The position numbers and the translations under genes are program-made. 64,000 bases of DNA, from the NCBI GenBank assembly GCA_009746045.1, contig RPFO01000175.1:3757231-3821230 (forward strand). The letters run 5' to 3'. Shown here one piece after another: positions 40,710-51,973 of this stretch. Under the pieces are notes generated by a model, which was given only the letters and a program-made list of their open reading frames with translations, did no database searches and was not told where the DNA came from. Position 1 is the stretch's first letter; the number at the start of each line of letters is the position of its first letter. The DNA is from Mesostigma viride (taxonomy: Eukaryota > Streptophyta > Mesostigmatophyceae > Mesostigmatales > Mesostigmataceae).

Positions 40710-43020
40710 CTAGTGGCCATCCGTCTGATAAGTGCCACGAGAGGCCAGCAGGACCTCCAGGTAGGCCTGGTAGTGGGCCACATCCTCGACATTGTCATGC
40801 CTATCTACAGTGAGGAAAACATCGGCCCACACGCCGTCAGGAAAGAGGCCCAGGAAGGCCCAGTAATACCTATGCTGCGTGAGGACGACCTGGCCACGGG
40901 CCCAGTCCAGAAAGCCACAGGCAAAGAGGCGAAGGAAAGGTTCTACCGCGATCAGGCAAAGGGCCCGCAGGAGGAGGCGATGGTACCGGATCCGAGGGCG
41001 CATACCCGTCGGGAAGAACAGGTCCACCAGGGGCTCCACGTTGGACGGCCACAACCGGATGTGCCGAACCTCGCGGGAGCGCCACCGACGACACACTGTC
41101 GCGACCCGAATGTCTCTAGGTAGTCGCTGGCCCGAGGAGGAGGGTGACCGCGGGAGTCTAGACCCTGGCCCGGGATAGGCGCCGGGCGACGGGCATCCCA
41201 CTCAAGGATGGGCTGGAGGACCGTAGTGTACGCAGCACCCGGCACCGCAGGAAACTCTACTGTAAGGGCATCCGAAGCCATAATGCCCAGAGGTGGAGGG
41301 TAAGCCCACTGGAACCCACCGTAGGTGTCCAAGTCGTTGTGGCGCCTAGCCCAGCGATACAGAACGCGCCGGACCAGGATCTCACCCTCGAACACCGGAT
41401 CAGCTAAAATAACCATGTCGAAAGGAGGCCGATCAGTCTCAATGGGTAGGCCACGATCCCGGGCGCCCGACACACCTGGGAGAACCCGTAGGACATGGGA
41501 GAGATGGCAAGCTCAGCAGAGGCGCGCGGCAGGTCACACTGTCGGCAGGCGAGTGCGGACATACCATACCCGGGAATGGGCGTGTCGCGCGACTCCGGCG
41601 TCGCATGCACCACAGAAGGGGCCCTGTCCCGATCACCCTGGGACAACTCCCGGAGGGAATCGGCAGCGCGAGTGGCACGAGGATCCTGACCGGTAGACCG
41701 AACAACCGCCGCCAAGGATCGCGCGGCCGAAGGGGCAGGGGCCGAAGCAGGGGCCGACACAGGGGCGGGAGCCGACACCGACGCAGGTGGCACTGGTACA
41801 ACAGGAGGTCGCGCCGGACCCGAAGCCAGAGAGGGCCGTGACGGACCCGCCACCGCAGCTGGCGCGCCGGTCTCCGTTGCCGGCGCACCCTCAGGCCACA
41901 TATTGAAAATAGGGCCCGTAGGGACAGGCAGTCCGGCATAAGATTGGTTGCCATCCAAACTCCAGTCGGGCACCGGAATCCTCTGCGGGGGACCACCCTC
42001 CCAAAGCCTGGGATGATCGCCCGTGTCGCTGAAGAAACCCCGCACTGGCTGCGATGACACAGCGGGTGGCCCAGAGGAGGCGACGGCGGGCACAGCCGAG
42101 GGGACGGAAGACTCGCGTTGCTGCGCAGAAACGTCGGTCGCAGGCGCCGAGGCACCCGGAGGTGTCGGAGCCGCAGCAACCGAAGGGGTAGGGGGCGCAG
42201 GCGAAACCACCGGTGCCGAAACAACCGAAGGGATAGGGGGCGCGGACACCACAGACACCCCACCTGGCGTGGCCGGAGTCTGCGCTTGGGCCGCCAAGAA
42301 GGCCCCGAACGCCGTGGTCAGGGACTGGATCTGCGCCTGCATAGCCGAAACCGTCGCCGAAAGAGGATCAGGCAAACCCAGAGGGGTAGGCTCCACTGCA
42401 ACACGCCGGGTCGACCGTGGGGACGACGGGACGGGCGAGGGAGGAGCAGACGCTGAGGAGGAGGGCGCAGCGCTCGAGGCCGAATATTCTGGAGTATATG
42501 GTACCTCGGCTGGGGCGCCCGTAGGGGCAGGACCGACAACTGCTACTCCCGCCGATTGATCAGCTATCTCCATGAATTCTACGGCCCGTAGGAGGTCGCA
42601 GGGGTTCTCATCTACCTCTGCATCACCCTCAGCCGGAAGCCAGGGGAACACCTCCCGTAGGCAGGTGCGGCCCACAGGGGTAGAAAGGTAGGAGAACACT
42701 CGGGAGCACTGGAGAACCGCAGCTATCTGTTCTAGGGCCGGACAGCGGGAACCACACCCTAACAAACAGTGCCCGGTATCGTCGAACCCGTGCAAAACAA
42801 GCTGGTGCGGATCATCAGGGGAAGGGCCGTACCACGTGACCCCAAAGAGGGCAGCCCTGACTAAACCCGCATGTTGGGCCTGGAGGGCCGGCTGCACCAC
42901 GCCACCCGGGTAACTGGACCGCGACACCCAGCGGCCCGGTAGGGCCTCGAAATACAGCTCAGGGTCCGGAGGGGGCGGGGACGGCAGCGAGCTCTCGGCC
43001 GGAGGGGTAGGCTCTGACAT
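40710..43020 (-). CDS. ORF3 of Gypsy-E: extra gene downstream of integrase, unknown function
   Basis: The most likely start is the ATG at 43020 (MSEPTPPAES), 77 bases after the pol stop (43097). The open frame runs to 41404. Small frameshifts near 41470 (GT repeat) and 41120 carry the alignment to a stop at 40710, giving roughly 770 codons. The N-part (about residues 20-185) looks folded, with Cys and Trp residues (FGVTWYGPSPDDPHQLVLHG, CLLGCGSRCPALEQ). The middle (about 190-470) is Pro/Ala/Ser-rich. The C-part matches Gypsy-A ORF3: SDYLE, PLVDLFFP, then C-G-F-L-D-W-x-R-G-Q near 40905, and Y-x-A-F-x-x-x-P-x-G-x-W-x-D. The family is unknown to me. It has no envelope-like signal peptide or transmembrane anchor. 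Confidence 0.65.
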
Positions 43021-43096
43021 GACGGCTGCGGAGGGGAGGGGACAACCAACCACCCGTCGACAGCAGACATAACATAAGAGAGGAGAAGGTCTACAA

Positions 43097-44252
43097 CTAG
43101 AGCTTATGCAGGGTTTTATACTCCTGCAGCAGGCGACTACACCCATCTAGCTCACTCTCCGTATACCAGACCTTATCTACCTCGCTACGAGCATACATCC
43201 ACTTCACCTTATACTGGCGCTGGGTACCGCGGCCCTTTCTGATATCTCTATGGGCCACGATACCCTCTACCTCATCCTCTACCTCACCAGTATCCGGGTT
43301 ATGCTCTAAAGGGGCAGGGGCTAATTCTCTACCAGCGAACGTGCTCTGATGATAGAGCTTCAGCTGGCTTCTATGAAAGGTGCGAGAGTGGGTCTGCCAA
43401 GAGGTAGGAATATCTATCTCATACAGGAAATTACCTACTCTAGACAACACACGGAAGGGTCCTAAGAAGGCGGGCCTAAGTTTCACTTTCAGTTCAGCTT
43501 CGAACTTATGAGCGAAGCGGCCAACACGAGGGCCTTCTACTAAGACTAAATCTCCTATTTCTATCTCAGGTGCTCTTCTATCTAATGAGGCACGCAACCT
43601 AGCAAGGTATTTGGCCTGCGCCCTATGGTACCCTGCAATAGCGTTGTCGTGTGCATTCTTCATCTTATCTAATAACGCCTGCACACCTTCTACAGTATCC
43701 CGGGACACATCATCCTTGTCCCGTAAAGGACTAGCTAAGAGAGAGGTAGGGGTAAGAGGTTGTCTACCAGTATCTAGGAAGAAGGGCGTATAACCATGCG
43801 CAGCCTGAGGGCAGTTGTTAAGGGAAAATTCTACCAGACATAGATAATCCTCCCAATCACTCCCAGAGCCATTCACATAATGCCGCAGAGCTTCTTCCAC
43901 TACCCTATTCAAACGTTCTACTAAATGAGACGAGGAGGAGTGGTAGGCAGTACCGAATGTGACCTTGGTACCGATAGCAGCGAAGAACTGCTGCCAAAAA
44001 TCAGAAGTAAATAACTTATCTTTATCACTAATAAACTGCCTACTCAAACCATGATATCTATATACGTTATTAAGGTATAGGCGTGCGCAATCGCGTGCGG
44101 TGAGTTCTAAGGGACACGGCACGAGATGGCACATGCGAGTAAAACGATCTACAAAAACAAGGATCTGGGCGTTACCTCTATCATTCTTCCTAAAAGGACC
44201 TACAAAATCCATCATAATAGAATCCCAAGGCATGATGGGATCAGGTAAGGTC
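43097..44252 (-). pseudogene. Integrase core and chromodomain of Gypsy-E
   Basis: The minus-strand frame has DSIMMDFVGPF (first Asp, about 44210), RQFISDKDKLF (second Asp, about 44030) and HLVERLNRVVEEALR (Glu, about 43905). The connector, LKVKLRPAFLGPFRVLSRVG (about 43450) and SRTFHRSQLKLYH follow. The chromodomain is VEGIVAHRDIRKGRG to WYTESELDGCSRLLQEY (about 43270-43115), ending at 43097. This half is intact. Only the TIR element at 44257-45955 separates it from the zinc-binding half (FELHDLAAHQ, TCQSCQEMK). Removing it joins IAEP to RTLPDP, matching AVPKTLPDP in Gypsy-B. Confidence 0.9.
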
Positions 44253-44256
44253 CTAG

Positions 44257-45955
44257 CCCCTAAATGGGCAGAAATACTGCCGATGCATCGGCTGTAACTT
44301 CACAATTTTGCAAACCAGATGCCATCCAACCCACCCATATCCAATGGCTGTCCTTGGGGGCCAAGCATGTCCATGAGTTGCCCTTCGGGTTGGTATATCA
44401 CAACCTTACATATATGCAGGGTAGGCCATGTATAACTGCCGTCAAAGTCAGGGGGGTCAAGACGAGCGTTTTCATTTTTGGTAGAATGTGCATTTTGAAT
44501 TATGTTGTAAGAGCTAGGCACCTACCACTTCAGGGATGATAAACAATTAGTTGCTGAACAGTTTGAGCCGTTGGGGTCATCATTTGGGTGGGTATACCAG
44601 CAGTTACACCCAGTACAGCCCATAGGGGTACCGATGGTAACAAGCAACCAAGGGGGTAGGAGTGGGCATACTACCTACTAATACCTACTAATATGGCCCC
44701 CAACCATGCCACACAATACATTTCCCTTCCACAATGATGGGGAAACATAACTGCATCATCACACTGCCCTTACATGGCACCTATGTGCAGGTGCCACCTT
44801 GTCCATGCACGTAGGTAACGTGGTACGGATACCCTACGCAAGGCATGCATTCTAGGAGGCAGCCACCAACAAACTAGTGATTTTAAGCCTATTTCAGCCT
44901 GCCCTAGCAAGGATAAACTAGGCCTAAGCTGCTATAGCTTGCCAGGTGATGGCCAGCACACCTGGTGGCACATGCTGACAATGGGAAGCTTCTACTCACC
45001 GGTTACATGCTTGATGATGCCACAGAGACCAGCCAACTGCCTCACACTCATGCAATATGTGTGTGGGAAATGTATAACAAACATATATGGAGGTATTCAA
45101 ACCCATACAGCCTCTAAAACTTATCACCATCACCCTGTGGCAGGTCAACTGACTGATGGAAGCATCTAAGAAGGGTGTTTTAGAAAGGGGCCAGGCCAGG
45201 GTCAAGAAAGAGCATGTATAATGCAAAAAGAATGTGCTACACAAGCTAGAACGTATATATAAACGTCAAACATCGATAGGAAAACGATGATTAAGCTTTA
45301 CCAGGCATGGATGGCGTTACCTTGGCCCAGGCGGTGGCCGCAAAATGGCGCATTTCGGCACGCCAAAGTTGTGCAGCATGGTCGCTGGATTCGGCGATTT
45401 CTGGCCACCCTTGCACGTTTACGACTACTATGTATCATAAAAAGTACAAAGAAACCAATATATCCTTTAAAATACGCAGGAAAGGTATTGCTGTCAACGT
45501 TTCTATCGTCCGGCCTGATCGCAGTTTTTTCCAGCAAGAACGCTGCCGACACCTATCAAATGGCATTCCCGCGAACCAAAAATTGGCATGTATCATCTTT
45601 AGGACGTATAAAATCAATTTCCTGAGTTTGGTCAGAAAATTCGAACGAAAACGGAAATGCCATGCGTGGGCGCAAGCCGCCATGGCCAGGTCGTCGTTTT
45701 CCGGAATGCACGTTGTACGCGAAAAAGTACCCTGACCCCTTGTACTTCGACCGACCAGAACACCTCTATAACTTTGTCAGAAGTATGCAAACCCTAGTAC
45801 CATGCTGTGAGGAAAATTATAAACTTTCGATCTTCTCAGCTAAACTTTTCCTAATTCTCAATAGTTTTCGCGGCATTTGGTCCCCCGAGAAGGGGCCGAC
45901 GTGTCGGCTGTAACTCAGTTTTAGGCGGAAAATCGGCAGCCAGACCATTTAGGGG
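44257..45955. mobile_element. Non-autonomous TIR element inside integrase (TSD CTAG or TA)
   Basis: The inverted termini CCCCTAAATGG are perfect over 11 bases. CTAG flanks it at 44253-44256 and 45956-45959. Since CTAG is a palindrome, TA with termini GCCCCTAAATGG is an equal reading. A near-palindromic motif gccga-ygyrt-cggctgtaact occurs close to both ends in the same direction (about 44279 and 45897). The 1.7-kb body has no transposase frame. The superfamily is not assignable. Confidence 0.85.
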
Positions 45956-45959
45956 CTAG

Positions 45960-48475
45960 GCTCTGCTATCTGTCCTACATTGTTGGGTTTCATTTCCTGA
46001 CAAGATTGACAGGTTCTAACATACTCATCTACATCCTTTAAAAGGGAAGGCCAGTAGTAAGAGCGGGCTACTAGGTCCCGTACCCGTTTACCACCCTGAT
46101 GAGCAGCTAAGTCATGCAACTCAAAGAGCAAGGAGGAGCGACAGATAGGAGGGACATACAGGCGCCATTGAGGGGGAGAATCTGCTATCTGCACATATAA
46201 AAATCCACCTACAAATTTACAAGGGTGCTTGCCTAATTGTTGGGGATGGGCAGCAATGGCAGCTAATGCTTCCGGCTCAGTGGCCGTAAATCGACTAATA
46301 AGGCGTTCAAGATCAGAGGTAGGCATCGCTACAGAGGTATCCAGAACAGGTTTAAAGAGATCTCCTACCGCCTTGCCAAAGAGAAGGGGAGGTCCTAGAG
46401 GGACTATGTTTTCATAAGATTTTCCCGACCTAGTCGCTATATGGCTAAGTGGTATAGAAATTTTATTTTTCCCCTCCCCCCCCACCGAGACCACAGGAAG
46501 GGCCTCACACGGGAGAGAGAGTCCTACGTGAGAAAGGAGATCAGGCATGCGAACTGCTGTATGAAAAAGGTAGGCATAGGATTCATCATCAGGTAGTTCA
46601 CCATACGGGGTTACACCCATAGTAGTAGGAACTAGAGTAGTATTGAGAACATCAAGGTCCTCGAAAAAGGAGTAATCTGCACGACGGGAGAGTGCATCTG
46701 GTACTATGTTATCTACACCCTTAACATACTGAAGTTTAAAAGGGGAGAACTGTGCTAAAAACTCCATCCAGCGCGCTTGACGAGGGGTGAGGTTGGGGTG
46801 TGAGAGAAGATGGGTAAGGGGACGGTGGTCCGTCTGGATAACTAATCTATAAGGATCAAGCTCACAGGGTTCATTCAGACAAACATCAAATTGAGCACCT
46901 TTAAGAAAGTGCTGCCACGCGTGGCAACAATACACCACAGCTAATAGTTCTTGCTGGTGTACGGGATAGTTACGCTCCGCAGGAAGCATTGTCCTAGAGA
47001 TATACTCGATTGGCTGTAAGCCCTGACCCTGATCCTGAAGAAGGACGCCCCCTATAGCTACCTTGCTAGCATCTGTAGCTACAACAAAGGGTTTAGTAGT
47101 ATCCGGTAGGATGAGTACGGGAGGGGAGAGGAGTAGGGATTTTAGACACTGGAAAGCCGACTGACATTCACTACTCCAAACAAAGGGGATATCCTTCTTT
47201 AATAGATGATTAATAGGAGCTGCTATAGTTGCGAAACGCGGGATAAAACGCCTATAGTAAGAAGCAATTCCTAGAAAACTACGTACACCTTTAACGTCGG
47301 TAGGGGTAGGCCATTCCTGAATTGACTTAGTCTTGTCAGGGTCGGTAGCAACCCCGGCATCTGACAGGACGTGCCCTAAAAATGGGACACTTCTACCAGA
47401 GCGAACCTTAGCACGGCGCGCCCATAAAGAATTTTCGGCCATGATTTCTAATACTTTCTTTAAATCACGTAGGTGCGTTTCAAAATCAGGTGAATAAATA
47501 AGGATATCATCTAAGTAAGCTTGAGCACAAGAACGGTCATGCTCAGATAAAGAAACAGAGGAGAAGGAAGGATCCTTTAAATCAGAGGACACTTGAGGGA
47601 GGTGAGAATTTCCCATAACAGGTCTAAGCACTTCATTCATTAACATTTGGAAAGAGGCAGGAGAGTTACAGAGTCCCATAGCCGCTACTCTAAACTGGTA
47701 ATGTCCAAAAGGGGTAGCAAAGGCGGTTTTGTGGCAATCCTCAGGAGCTATCTATACGTAGTTGCCAAAAACCATCCGCGCAATCTAATACTGTGAAACA
47801 GGTAGAACCTTTAACCTTATTAAATATATCATCAATACGAGGTAGAGGGTATTTAGACTTCACAGTAATATCGTTTACCTTCCTATAATCAGTAACTAGG
47901 CGAAACTTGCCATTTGGCTTAGGAACTAACAGGACACCAGCGGAGTAGGGGGAGTTACTAGGCTCTATCAAACCTGCTTCTAATAATGATACTAAAATCT
48001 GTTTTAGTTCCTTTAATTCGGTAGGGCCCATTCTATACATCGGAGAGTGTGTAGGAACTGCACCGTCCTTGATAACTACACGGTGTAAAACAGAACGAGG
48101 AGGAGGATAAGAAGGAGTCTTTTCTTCGAATACTTTAGAAGAATCTATCACAGCCATGTATCTTACTATTTCATTTTCAGTAAATCCCACTCCTATTGTA
48201 TCCACTGTATTTACATCTATATCCACACTATTATTAGTGATAGGTATCTCTTGTACTTCTAACTGAAGGAACATACATAATAGGTATCCATATTCCTTTA
48301 GTTCCGATCGCAATTCGTCATTGGACATTAATACTTCAGGTATAGGTCTCACAGGAGGATCAACAGGTGTAGGAGGAGTAATATCTACCAAGGATAAATT
48401 TTCTAATCTATAATGACGTTCCGGTACCCAGTAAGAGCTATCTGGAAACCAGATGACCATAGTATCATAATTAAT
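45960..48475 (-). pseudogene. RT, RNase H and integrase zinc domain of Gypsy-E
   Basis: On the minus strand the frame 48475-47741 holds the WFPDSSYWVPERHY spacer and RT fingers (GKFRLVTDYRKVNDITVKSK, FTVLDCADGFWQLRI). A 4-base duplication near 47747 shifts the frame into 47739-45949: AMGLCNSPASFQMLMNEVL, the AYLDDILIYSPDFETH catalytic box near 47510, the RT thumb and RNase H (VVATDASKVAIGGVLLQDQ, HQQELLAVVYCCHAW, QTDHRPLTHLL, KGVDNIVPDALSRR). The HHCC start of integrase follows, ending at the TIR insertion. Apart from one 4-base shift the catalytic residues are all present. Confidence 0.9.
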
Positions 48476-48476
48476 G

Positions 48477-49050
48477 GTATCGGGGTTCTTTGAACGGAGT
48501 TTCTTCTATACGTGAATGCGGGAACAAGAGGCCGCTGGATGAGCGGCTTATAGGTCGTAGTGTTTACTCGTAGCTGTTTGGCTAGAGCTTTTGTGATTAG
48601 TAGATGCAATATAGTGCATGGTTGAAAAATGAATTAAATAAAATGTGCGTTCCGCGCTTGGGTTGATTATACCCGGGCGGAACGGGGCGTGAGGTGCAGT
48701 GCCCCTGAAAAGAACAACCTACGCATTATTTAATACTAGCCGTGCAGATTCGGGATATTCTACCCCCGGTCTGTACGGTTAGCGTCTTACTAGCATCCAC
48801 TAAACATAAGGGTTTAATGACGTCAGTTAGCTAGGGATAAGGGAGGTTTTGCGACTAAAAGCCGCTCTGGCTGGTTTTGTCGGCCTCTTTCTTTGCTCCC
48901 CACCCACCCACCCGTGTCTTGGTTGCCTCTAGGGCAACGTACTTCATGAAGGGCCTTGAACGGCGTGCCTCCGGGCATGTCAATTAGTGTCACATGTATG
49001 CTTCCACTTATTGTTTTAATGAAGATGCTGGTTTTTGTGGGAGCTACGTG
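48477..49050. mobile_element. Unclassified insert between protease and RT of Gypsy-E
   Basis: The family alignment stops after LLGLDWHQDNKIS (about 49053) and resumes at INYDTMVIWFPDSS (about 48475). The 570 bases between have no counterpart in Gypsy-A or -B, where the same spacer is continuous. The insert includes a ccacccacccaccc run and ends in cacgtagctcccac on one side and gaaccccgatacc on the other. I find no inverted termini or clear duplication, so the class is open. Confidence 0.5.
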
Positions 49051-49667
49051 GGACATGAAATCTTGTTATCTTGGTGCCAATCTAATCCTAGTAATACATC
49101 AGCTGTAGTGATAGGGCCTATAGTGGCCGTCAGGTCGACCGTACGTCCTTGTATGACCAGGGGAAGGGACACCGTACCCGGGGAATGACTGGTGTGACCG
49201 TCAGCATAATGGACAGTGACAGTTTTTGTGTGAGGGGTAGGGACTAGTCCTAAACGCCTAACTAGGGCTTCGCTCACAAAGGAGCTAGCCGCACCGCTAT
49301 CCACTAACACAGAGACATTCAAGAGTTCATCAGCATGCAAGAAGGGGTCTACAACAGTATGAGGGACGGTTAAGCCACCATTCAAGAACATAAGAGGACG
49401 CACACGTAGTGGTAGGGATGATTCAGCTCCTACAGAGGTTATAAAAACAGGCAAGCAAAAATTATTATCTGGGGTACTATCTAAGGACCTGTCCAGGTTA
49501 CCCCCGGCTGACAGGCCTACTGTTCCCCCTCCCCCCCAAATCCATAGGAACGAACCCCGAAGAAGACCCTGGCGGAAAAGCCACTGCTGGAGGGTCACGA
49601 GGGATTGAAGAGGGTGCGGGAGCCTGATTATCATAGGGGAACCCTGGGGATCCTGTCTGCACAGCAT
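49051..49667 (-). pseudogene. Retropepsin of Gypsy-E (frameshifted relative to gag)
   Basis: The minus-strand frame 49667-49044 overlaps the end of gag by 170 bases in another frame, which suits programmed frameshifting from Gag to Pol. The active site is VLVDSGAASSFVSEALVRRL near 49300. The second hallmark is VLLGLDWH near 49060, after ADGHTSHSPGTVSLPLVIQG. It is then cut by the insert at 48477-49050. The D-S-G-A form differs from D-T-G-A in Gypsy-A and -B. Confidence 0.85.
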
Positions 49668-51249
49668 TCAGCCTACTAGGGGTAGCTGAAGGAATGCGTC
49701 CTGGAGTGGGACGAATAGGAGCACGCTGAGGGGTACGAGGAGGGCGAGCGTCGGGATGAGGGGGAGCACCCGAAAGGAACTTGGGGCACTCACGTTTAAG
49801 ATGACCTACTTCCTTACAATGATAGCAGGTGATATGAGAGACATCCAGAGCTGAAAGGTCAGTCACACAAATATCTAATTCTTCTACATAGGAGTTCTCC
49901 TCCTCAGGGGTAAGACTAATATTATTGATACGGGAACGGGTAGGAAGAGAAGGCGTGGAGAAGAAATCTGCTACTCGTAAAAGATGCTGGCGCACATGCT
50001 TAAGGGGCAGGTCAGTAAAACGGTAGGCAGAGAACTGGCGCTTGACTTCACGCAATAAGGGTCTACTGAGGCCCTGAAGGAAGCGGGCACGGACTTCTGC
50101 ACCCGACAAATCCCTAATTCGTACCATCTGGGCATCAAACTCTTTCATATATTCCTTGAAGGATTTGGTACCCTGCTGCAAGGTACCAAAGGCTAATCTA
50201 TCCTGCCAATCTGCATCAGGAGGGACTAAATGGTTCTCTAAACGCTTAAACAATTCTGCCACAGAGTTTGGGTAGGCATGAGAGGCAAGAGACTCACACT
50301 GAATGAGGTTAGCAAGCTCAGGAGTAATGCAGGTAGTAAGATAATGAGGAACTAGTACGGCATCAGAGAGGCGCCACCTATTGTGGTTCTGCCAGGACTC
50401 TGTGTTCTGGGTGAGCAACATAATGAAAGTGAAAAACTGTTGAGGGGAAGACTTGACATCCAGCTTAGGAAGGTTGGCAAAGAGGGGAAGAGCAGGAGGC
50501 TTAGGGGGATTAGAAGAATCAGTTTTTCCCATGGGGCCACTATCTTCCACTGCTACATAAGCGGGATAGAAGGAGGGGATAGGAAAAGTTTTGGGTAGGG
50601 GCCTAGAGGGAGCCACCGTTTCAGGATGGTGCCCATAGGAGAAGGGAACAGTATATTGCTCACGAAGGGAGGAGTAGGCAAAATGATCATAATTCCTATC
50701 ATCTAGGGGCATGGTACTGAAATCATTGTTAACTTCTAAATCAGCCACACGGGTAGGGACCTGGGCAGCCTCATAGGCCGTCTCGGGGTAGGACCAGGAA
50801 GCAGGTGGGAAAAAGGGAACTGCACTAGGGCGCCCAGAAGGGCCAACAGGGGCAGAGGTACGACCCGTGTTAATGGCAGGCATTGAAGGCACAGGGTGGG
50901 AAGGAGGCCTAGAAGCATTGTTAGTGAGTGAGGACCTGCTGGAGGGGTGAGCCAAGGTTGCAGAAGGGGCAGGGGCCTGGTTCACAGCAAAAGAAGGTTC
51001 ATCACTAAATCTGACTTGTGAAAGACGTTGTTCATAGGTAGGTGGGGTAATGGAGGGACGCCGGCGACCACCAGCAACAGGAGAAGGAGGTGAGGTACGC
51101 AGAATACCTTGAGGGGTAAGATGGTGTACCGTTTCCAAGGAGTCCCGTCGGTTACCACGAGTATTGTTATTGTCACTATTATTAGTATTATTATTATTAT
51201 TATTATTATTGGTATGTATAGGCGACATATCTCCACCCACTGGATCCAT
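49498..51249 (-). CDS. Gag of Gypsy-E with CCHC zinc knuckle
   Basis: An intact 583-codon frame from 51249 (MDPVGGDMSPIHTN). The head is Asn-rich (an aat/att microsatellite near 51180-51215). A Pro/Ser-rich region leads to the folded capsid-like core (LPLFANLPKLDVKSSPQQFF, LIQCESLASHAYPNSVAELF, LAFGTLQQGTKSFKEYMKEF, about residues 265-410). The knuckle C-Y-H-C-x4-H-x4-C is at about residues 483-496. The tail is Pro/Arg-rich. It would assemble particles and package RNA. A TTAA element lies between the ORF0 stop and this start. Confidence 0.9.
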   Translation of the reverse strand: MDPVGGDMSPIHTNNNNNNNNTNNSDNNNTRGNRRDSLETVHHLTPQGILRTSPPSPVAGGRRRPSITPPTYEQRLSQVRFSDEPSFAVNQAPAPSATLAHPSSRSSLTNNASRPPSHPVPSMPAINTGRTSAPVGPSGRPSAVPFFPPASWSYPETAYEAAQVPTRVADLEVNNDFSTMPLDDRNYDHFAYSSLREQYTVPFSYGHHPETVAPSRPLPKTFPIPSFYPAYVAVEDSGPMGKTDSSNPPKPPALPLFANLPKLDVKSSPQQFFTFIMLLTQNTESWQNHNRWRLSDAVLVPHYLTTCITPELANLIQCESLASHAYPNSVAELFKRLENHLVPPDADWQDRLAFGTLQQGTKSFKEYMKEFDAQMVRIRDLSGAEVRARFLQGLSRPLLREVKRQFSAYRFTDLPLKHVRQHLLRVADFFSTPSLPTRSRINNISLTPEEENSYVEELDICVTDLSALDVSHITCYHCKEVGHLKRECPKFLSGAPPHPDARPPRTPQRAPIRPTPGRIPSATPSRLNAVQTGSPGFPYDNQAPAPSSIPRDPPAVAFPPGSSSGFVPMDLGGRGNSRPVSRG

Positions 51250-51314
51250 GTTTAATTCAGTAAAGGAATAGGAATCTAGCTGAAAGCAACAAAGGAAAAA
51301 GGAAAAGCGTTTAA

Positions 51315-51943
51315 CCCCTCCACCGTCTCTGACTCGTGACTAAAATGAGTCACGAGTTGCACAGTATGCCACAGGTGCCCCCATTCAGCCTAATTATTTT
51401 TTCTAGAACATACAAGGAACCAAGCATAACCATATTAGGGCCCACCTGGGGGTATAGTGGGTGGTCCCAGCGCTAGGCCCCCCTGCTCTATAAATAGCTC
51501 CCCCTCAGGGGGGTACGGTGAGTGTGCGCGGTGACACCCTTATAATGGATGATAGACCCCTTTCCTCGATGAGTTGACCCTGGGGTTGGTTTTGTAGATA
51601 GATTTTTTAGTTAGAATGGGATACAAACACTAAAAATTGTAACTGCCCCAGGGACCCATCAGCTGGTGCTAGAAATAACTGGGTTTTTTCCCTACTCAGA
51701 CAGCTGTGCACCAGGGTACCCCAATACCCCCTTGACTTTGACCAGGGTTTCCACCCTGATACGGTGGTCAACTACGGTCAGACAAGTGTCCTACGGATAG
51801 AGCGAATCTAGATCTTTTCTGTGGTCTAGTTGGTTCCCGCCAAAACCTTCCCGCCAAATCCCTACAGGGCGCACAAACTCGTGCAGAAGGTGAGGCATGA
51901 GAAAAACTCGCAGTCAAAAATCTGCACGAGGACGGTTGAGGGG
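51315..51943. mobile_element. TTAA-flanked MITE (piggyBac-like), PB2
   Basis: TTAA lies at 51311-51314 and 51944-51947. The ends are CCCCTCCACCGTC and, reversed, CCCCTCAACCGTC. It is 629 bases long with no coding frame. It shares ggaaccaagcat, ctataaatagc and aggggggtacggtg with PB1, so the two belong to one family at different lengths. It lies in the ORF0-gag interval of Gypsy-E. Confidence 0.85.
51489..51497 (+). promoter_or_regulatory. TATA-box-like motif in PB2
   Basis: TATAAATAG lies upstream of the aggggggtacggtg block, in the same arrangement as at 35559 in PB1. Confidence 0.4.
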
Positions 51944-51973
51944 TTAAGTTCTGAAGCAAGGACAAAATTAAAA

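Noticed and set aside
41325-42559. Plus-strand Gly/Arg/Ala-rich frames opposite ORF3
   Set aside because: Antisense shadows of the Pro/Ala-rich linker of ORF3. No motif, and the minus frame matches Gypsy-A ORF3.
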